11,100 nt of DNA from JBHHYS01 sp046757645. Lineage in GTDB: Bacteria > Acidobacteriota > Terriglobia > Acidiferrales > 2-02-FULL-67-57. The notes below the pieces were generated by a model, which was not told the origin of the DNA, did not search any database, and worked only from the letters and a program-made list of their open reading frames with translations. The stretch covers positions 1-11,100 of the forward strand of contig JBHHYS010000077.1 in the NCBI GenBank assembly GCA_046757645.1, given 5' to 3'. Both the position numbers and the translations under genes were made by a program. This document shows positions 6,728-11,100 of this stretch, one piece after another. The stretch's first letter is position 1; each line of letters begins with the position of its first letter.

Positions 6728-7582
6728 CTAGGGGTTGGACGCCGCCCAGGGCTCCAGGGCGTGGCGGCGGAGGGTCAAGCCGCCGTCCACGGTGATCACC
6801 TGGCCGGTGAGGTAGTTGTCCGGCTCCAAGAGCAGGCGGATGACGCGCGCCACGTCCTCCGGGCGCCCGAACCGGGAAATGATCCCGTGGCGCACATAGC
6901 GGTCGTACTTGCCCGCCTCGATGCTGGCCAGCGCCATACCGGCTTGGGTGACCCCGGGGGCTACCACGTTCACCCGTAGGGGAGGCCACTGTGTGGCCAG
7001 GATGCGGGCCGCATGGAGGAGCGCAGCTTTCGCCCCGGCGTAATTGACGCTGCTTTCGAAGGGAGCTACCGCCTGCATGGAGGCGAGAAAGACCAGGCTG
7101 CCCGCCACTTTCCGCTCCTGCATGTGTTCGCCCACCTGCCGCGCCAACAGCAGAGGAGCGATGTAGTTGGCGGTCAAGGAGTCGCGTAGGGCGTTGTCGT
7201 CGAGTGTGGTGAAGTCCGCCCCGCGGGCGGGGTCACCGAGAAAGTTCACCAGGGCGTAGATCTGGCCGGTCAGCCGCGCCGCGGTCTCCACCAGGCGGTG
7301 GCGCGCCTGTGCCTGGCGCAAATCCCCACCCACACACAGCACTCGCCCGTCGCCCCGGCGGTTGAGGGTTGCAGCCAGCTTCTCGGCGCGGGCAGGGTTT
7401 TGGTGGTATGCGACGACTACCTGTGCGCCTTCCACAACCAAAAGGGCCACGGTGGCGGCGCCCAGGCCGCCGGCGCCGCCGGCGGCCACGATGACTTTGC
7501 CCGCCAGGGGGCGCGGGGGAAAGTCGAACTCGAAACGCTGATAGCGTGCGGCCCGGGCGGCATCGAAAAATTCAGAACCCAT
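6728..7582 (-). CDS. Short-chain dehydrogenase/reductase (classical SDR, FabG-like)
   Basis: The product has 284 residues with a Rossmann fold. It is an NAD(P)H-dependent oxidoreductase of unknown substrate, probably cytosolic. After a 28-residue N-terminal extension comes the dinucleotide motif AAGGAGGLGAA (33-43). VNFLGD (112-117) stands where classical SDRs have NNAG. The catalytic tetrad is N139, S168, Y181 and K185 (YAGAK), followed by RVNVVAPG and the usual ITVDGG near the C-terminus. The start ATG at 7582 has GGGAGG six bases upstream. Only 17 bases separate the start from the U-run of the HU terminator, so expression may depend on read-through or on a promoter inside the HU gene. Similarity to 3-oxoacyl-ACP reductases is general; no pathway can be assigned from its neighbours. 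It ends in TAG. Confidence 0.88.
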   Translation of the reverse strand: MGSEFFDAARAARYQRFEFDFPPRPLAGKVIVAAGGAGGLGAATVALLVVEGAQVVVAYHQNPARAEKLAATLNRRGDGRVLCVGGDLRQAQARHRLVETAARLTGQIYALVNFLGDPARGADFTTLDDNALRDSLTANYIAPLLLARQVGEHMQERKVAGSLVFLASMQAVAPFESSVNYAGAKAALLHAARILATQWPPLRVNVVAPGVTQAGMALASIEAGKYDRYVRHGIISRFGRPEDVARVIRLLLEPDNYLTGQVITVDGGLTLRRHALEPWAASNP

Positions 7583-7598
7583 TCTGCGCCTCCCAAAG

Positions 7599-7624
7599 AA
7601 AAAAGGGCGTCCCTGCGGACGCCC
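7599..7624 (-). terminator. Intrinsic terminator of the HU gene
   Basis: On the minus strand GGGCGTCC (7624-7617), loop GCAG, GGACGCCC (7612-7605) is followed directly by six T (7604-7599). This is a perfect 8-bp stem with a U-run, 22 bases after the HU stop codon. It ends just before the ribosome binding site of the downstream SDR gene. Confidence 0.92.
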
Positions 7625-7645
7625 AAGAGTGAAATTGGCTTGCGC

Positions 7646-7939
7646 TTAGCGCCTGCCCACGATGGCTTCCTTGCAGGATTTGGAGACGCGGAAGCGCACC
7701 ACAGTCTTGGCCGGAATCTTGAGGGGCGCACCCGTCTGAGGGTTGCGGCCCATGCGGGCCTTGCGGTTCGCCTTGCGGAGTTTGCCGATGCCCGGCAATG
7801 CAAATGTGCCCTTACTCTTGGTCTCCTTGACGGCGGTGTCAATCAGCTCATCGAGCAGGCAAGCGGCCATCTTCTTAGAAACGTCCGCCTTCTCTGCCAG
7901 ATGCCGCACCAACTGGCTTTTCGTCATCGCTTTTGCCAT
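7646..7939 (-). CDS. HU/IHF-family DNA-binding protein
   Basis: The product has 97 residues, a full-length bacterial HU homologue. It is a small dimeric nucleoid protein that bends DNA non-specifically. The N-terminal helices (MTKSQLVRHLAEKADVSKK, 5-23) are followed by the beta saddle (GTFALPGIGKLRKANRKAR) and the DNA-binding arm GRNPQTGAPLKIPAK (64-78), with the intercalating proline at P67. The frame is open further upstream (to 8047) but the family start is MAKAMTKSQL at 7939, with AGGAG about 11 bases before it and the promoter further up; the extension would include the -10 box and is rejected. It has its own promoter and terminator, so it is likely a monocistronic, strongly expressed gene. 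It ends in TAA. Confidence 0.95.
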   Translation of the reverse strand: MAKAMTKSQLVRHLAEKADVSKKMAACLLDELIDTAVKETKSKGTFALPGIGKLRKANRKARMGRNPQTGAPLKIPAKTVVRFRVSKSCKEAIVGRR

Positions 7940-8018
7940 CGTTTGGTTTTCTCCTTCGCCGAAAAAGTTTTGGTCCCGAACCCCGGCTCGTCCCACCCAC
8001 GGACTGCAGCCGGGCGCT

Positions 8019-8047
8019 ACTATAACCAAAGCGGGGCGGCCTGGCAA
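8019..8047 (-). promoter_or_regulatory. Predicted promoter of the HU gene
   Basis: On the minus strand TTGCCA (8047-8042) and TATAGT (8024-8019) are separated by 17 bases, both close to sigma70 consensus. The leader to the ATG at 7939 is about 75 bases. The -35 box lies within a 19-base sequence (8038-8056) that recurs almost unchanged at 6604-6622. Confidence 0.7.
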
Positions 8048-8087
8048 GAGGAACCCCGCTGAAAATGCGGCTTCCGAAAGGGTGCCG

Positions 8088-9479
<1,392 letters not shown>

Positions 9480-9522
9480 GCGGGTCTCCTGGAAGTAGTT
9501 TGCCGCACCTGCGAAGCTGTCC

Positions 9523-9531
9523 ATTCTAGCA
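9523..9531 (-). promoter_or_regulatory. Extended -10 promoter of the M20 peptidase gene
   Basis: The minus strand reads TGC-TAGAAT (9531-9523), an extended -10 with no good -35 box. The start point would be near 9516, about 37 bases before the ATG at 9479. Confidence 0.55.
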
Positions 9532-9533
9532 CA

Positions 9534-9548
9534 GCCCCCAAGGGGGGC
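9534..9548 (-). other. GC-only hairpin between the DUF72 and peptidase genes
   Basis: GCCCCC (9534-9539) pairs with GGGGGC (9543-9548) around a 3-base loop. It follows the DUF72 stop codon (9566) on the minus strand but has no T-run. It may act as a transcription pause or mRNA 3' end, immediately before the peptidase promoter. Confidence 0.35.
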
Positions 9549-9565
9549 GGTCGGCGAGTCCTGAA

Positions 9566-10294
9566 CTAAGCGGTTCTTCCGCTGCGCTCCCAGAGCCGCT
9601 GGAAGCGCCGGGCATCATCCCACATCGAGACGTTGTTGAACAACACATAGGTCATCAGGCGCCCGCGACAATGCTGAGCGAGTTGCCGCAAGTCGCCGCC
9701 CGTGTAGCGATAGCGGTAGCCGCCCCGGCCGTGCAGCCGGAAGTAGCGGAGCCGTCCGGCCAGCGGCGGCTGCGCGAAAGGATCGACGCCATGAACCAGG
9801 TCGAGCTGGCGACACAGACGCCGCACCAGCGCAGGTTCCCACGGGCCGCGAGGCTCCCAGACGAACTGCAAGCCGCCCCGTTCAACGCTGTTGAAGAATC
9901 GGGTCAAGTTGCGGAGCTGTTCCGGGGTGGGAGTGAAGCGTGCCGGACACTGGAAGAGAACCAGGCGCGCACCTAAGGCGTGCGCGGCGGCAGCGGTGCG
10001 CTCCCAGGCGTGGAGAACTTCCGGGGTGGGTTGGAAGGCCCCGCAGCGGCGCAACTGGGAGGGAGACAGTCTTTCTCGCAGGCGGCGGTAGGTGGGGCTG
10101 GAGGCTTCGTGGGTGATCAACTGCCAAGCCTTCAGAGTGAACTCAAAGGGAGGGGGGAGGCGCTCCCGCCAGCGCATCAGTGTGGCAAGGGGAGGGATTT
10201 GATAGAAGGTTTGCTGTACCTCCACCAGGGAGAAGCTGCGGGCGTAGCGCGCCTGGCCCACAGGGAAGCCGCAACACCCGGTACGCACCCGCAT
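9566..10294 (-). CDS. DUF72 (YecE-like) TIM-barrel protein
   Basis: The product has 242 residues, the normal length of this family. Recognisable marks in order: RTGCCGFPVGQARYARSF (4-21) where family members have GTSGW; VEVQQTFYQIP (24-34); FTLKAWQLITH (52-62); LFQCPARF (113-120); FVWEPRG (144-150); RYFRLHGRGGYRYRY (183-197); and LFNN (218-221). The biochemical role of DUF72 proteins is not established to my knowledge; the conserved E/R/H residues suggest an enzyme. The start at ATG 10294 matches the family N-terminus but has only a weak GGAA upstream. The gene is divergent from the small plus-strand gene at 10415. It ends in TAG. Confidence 0.88.
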   Translation of the reverse strand: MRVRTGCCGFPVGQARYARSFSLVEVQQTFYQIPPLATLMRWRERLPPPFEFTLKAWQLITHEASSPTYRRLRERLSPSQLRRCGAFQPTPEVLHAWERTAAAAHALGARLVLFQCPARFTPTPEQLRNLTRFFNSVERGGLQFVWEPRGPWEPALVRRLCRQLDLVHGVDPFAQPPLAGRLRYFRLHGRGGYRYRYTGGDLRQLAQHCRGRLMTYVLFNNVSMWDDARRFQRLWERSGRTA

Positions 10295-10313
10295 CGTTTC
10301 CGCGCCGTCCGGG

Positions 10314-10342
10314 AGTTTAGCCCAGGGCCAGCCAAGCGTCCA
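10314..10342 (-). promoter_or_regulatory. Possible promoter of the DUF72 gene
   Basis: On the minus strand TGGACG (10342-10337) and TAAACT (10319-10314) are 17 bases apart, each matching four of six consensus positions. The leader to ATG 10294 would be very short. Confidence 0.4.
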
Positions 10343-10376
10343 CCGGCGGCGGGCTGCGGCCCGTCGGCATTGGTGG

Positions 10377-10385
10377 TGCTATACT
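10377..10385 (+). promoter_or_regulatory. Extended -10 promoter of the small plus-strand gene
   Basis: TGC-TATACT is a near-perfect extended -10 with no clear -35, about 30 bases before the ATG at 10415. It is of the same type as the peptidase promoter at 9523-9531. Confidence 0.55.
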
Positions 10386-10414
10386 ATTACCCGAGAAGCT
10401 TGGGGGGCGAAGCT

Positions 10415-10642
10415 ATGGCAGCAGAATTTGTCCCGGAAGATTACTCTCGGCGCACGGAGACGGTCGGGGGCTACACCGTCGCCATCACCTCCTACCGGCT
10501 AGGCAGCGTCTATCACGCCAAGGCCGAAATCGACATTCCCGGGGCCGGCGCGCGCCTGGCCAGGGCGGAAGACGCAGCCCAGGCGGCCGCGGAGGAGAAG
10601 GTGTTGGCCAAGGCACGCCGGTTGATTGAAAAGCGCAGCTAG
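10415..10642 (+). CDS. Small conserved-looking protein of unknown function (75 aa)
   Basis: The product has 75 residues: MAAEFVPEDYSRRTETVGGY followed by TVAITSYRLGSVYHAKAEID and an Ala-rich helical C-terminus (EDAAQAAAEEKVLAKARRLIEKR). The first half reads as three beta strands and the second as a charged alpha helix, a beta-beta-beta-alpha layout. There is no signal peptide and no membrane segment. The start ATG has a G-run (GGGGGG) seven bases before it and an extended -10 promoter upstream. The frame is open far upstream (to 9980) but there it is the antisense of the DUF72 gene, so the short start is preferred. I recall similar small hypotheticals in Acidobacteria but have no function to offer. 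It ends in TAG. Confidence 0.75.
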   Translation: MAAEFVPEDYSRRTETVGGYTVAITSYRLGSVYHAKAEIDIPGAGARLARAEDAAQAAAEEKVLAKARRLIEKRS

Positions 10643-10671
10643 GGCTGGCGGGGCGCTCTCAGCCGGCTTTT
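10643..10671 (+). terminator. Possible intrinsic terminator after the small gene
   Basis: GGCTG (10643-10647) pairs with CAGCC (10660-10664), and an inner GCG/CGC pair extends the hairpin. GGC then TTTT (10668-10671) follows. It begins directly after the stop codon. The T-run is short, so termination may be partial. The remaining 10672-10778 shows no further feature except the ribosome binding site of the next gene. Confidence 0.4.
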
Positions 10672-10778
10672 CCCCTGGACGTTTCTCCCATCGGCAACTC
10701 GACCTTCCTCCTATGGTTTCTTCCTGGGGCGGGCTGTAGTCTGCGTCACAGCGCAATGGAGTTCAGCGGGGAGGCAAG

Positions 10779-11100
10779 ATGCTAGATATCGGAGCTAGGG
10801 TGCTTGTCGCCGAACCCGATCCCAAGATGGCCGAAATCATGGAAGGACTCCTTGCCCGCCAGGGGTTTGAGGTAGTCGTCACCGGCGAGGGAAGGGAAGC
10901 GCTGCGGAAAATCCTCTCGGAGGCCCCTGATGCCATCCTGGTGGATAGCAGCCTCCCGGGCGTGGGAGGGCTGGACATCTGCAGGATGCTGAAACAGAAC
11001 AAAAGCACCCGGCGGATACCGCTGGGCTTCCTGACCGGTGATGATGAGGATACAAAAGTCTCGACAGCCGCCCAGCAGGTCGGAGTCTTGCTCCTTATCC
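10779..11100 (+). CDS. Response regulator, N-terminal receiver domain (runs off the window)
   Basis: The 107 visible codons start at ATG 10779 with GGGGAGG just upstream. They read as a CheY-like receiver: RVLVAEPDPKM (7-17), then AILVDSSLPGVGGLDICRML with the phospho-acceptor Asp at D58, and GFLTGDDED with the switch Thr at T89. The conserved Lys strand should follow just past the window end. The usual acidic pair after the first strand is E12-P13-D14 rather than D-D, so Mg binding may differ. The output domain, if any, is outside the window, so the target process is unknown. Confidence 0.88.
   Translation, partial: MLDIGARVLVAEPDPKMAEIMEGLLARQGFEVVVTGEGREALRKILSEAPDAILVDSSLPGVGGLDICRMLKQNKSTRRIPLGFLTGDDEDTKVSTAAQQVGVLLLI

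Noticed and set aside
7940..8047. N-terminal extension of the HU gene to 8047
   Set aside because: The extension covers the promoter and is unlike any HU N-terminus.
8050..8075. Hairpin GGAA..CCGC / GCGG..TTCC after the peptidase stop
   Set aside because: Interrupted stem and no T-run; could be a weak terminator but not supportable.
9480..9524. Upstream ATG of the M20 peptidase at 9524
   Set aside because: This ATG overlaps the predicted -10 box, and the start at 9479 has a well-placed AGGAG.

Overview
The window is high-GC bacterial DNA, probably from an uncultured member of the Acidobacteriota or a related lineage. This is an inference from gene content: a very large VCBS/FG-GAP + ASPIC/UnbV + redoxin + TPR protein, the HU type, and Acidobacteria-like short extended -10 promoters. 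No rRNA or other marker gene confirms it. Almost everything from 270 to 10294 is on the minus strand. Only the two edges (a protein tail at the left, a small gene and a response regulator at the right) are on the plus strand.

Left part (1-4232): a plus-strand C-terminal scrap is followed by a convergent intergenic region with a long nested inverted repeat. Next, on the minus strand, come two open frames (4181-2271 and 2252-270) that lie in the SAME reading frame and are separated by one TGA codon. The reading continues through the TGA with a conserved-looking coding stretch (DL-TGA-SFFWRQVAAK). Six calcium-loop propeller repeats lie before the TGA and a seventh after it. The two frames are therefore best read as one gene for an exported protein of about 1303 residues: signal anchor, N-terminal region, VCBS propeller, ASPIC/UnbV, thioredoxin-like domain with CVPC, and TPR repeats. 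Its single internal stop is immediately followed by a perfect 7-bp stem with an AGGTG loop, placed where a bacterial SECIS element would sit. This is the most interesting signal in the window: a candidate selenocysteine or readthrough site, with a plain nonsense mutation or sequencing error as the competing explanations.

Middle part (4229-6680): a NAD-salvage operon, pncB (nicotinate phosphoribosyltransferase) then pncA (nicotinamidase-type hydrolase), with its own promoter. It is followed 17 bases later by the first 32 codons of an elongation factor P gene with an intact ribosome binding site. The efp similarity stops abruptly at the codon where the tip lysine would be expected, and the rest of the gene is replaced by unrelated sequence containing an inverted repeat.

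Right part (6728-11100): an SDR oxidoreductase lies downstream of an HU-type DNA-binding protein gene, with a textbook intrinsic terminator between them. Upstream are an M20 metallopeptidase with an extended -10 promoter and a DUF72 (YecE-like) protein. Divergent from the DUF72 gene is a small 75-residue conserved-looking protein of unknown function, then the N-terminal 107 codons of a response regulator running off the window.

All clear complete genes here end in TAG or TAA. TGA occurs only as the in-frame codon inside the large gene and at the end of the broken efp frame.
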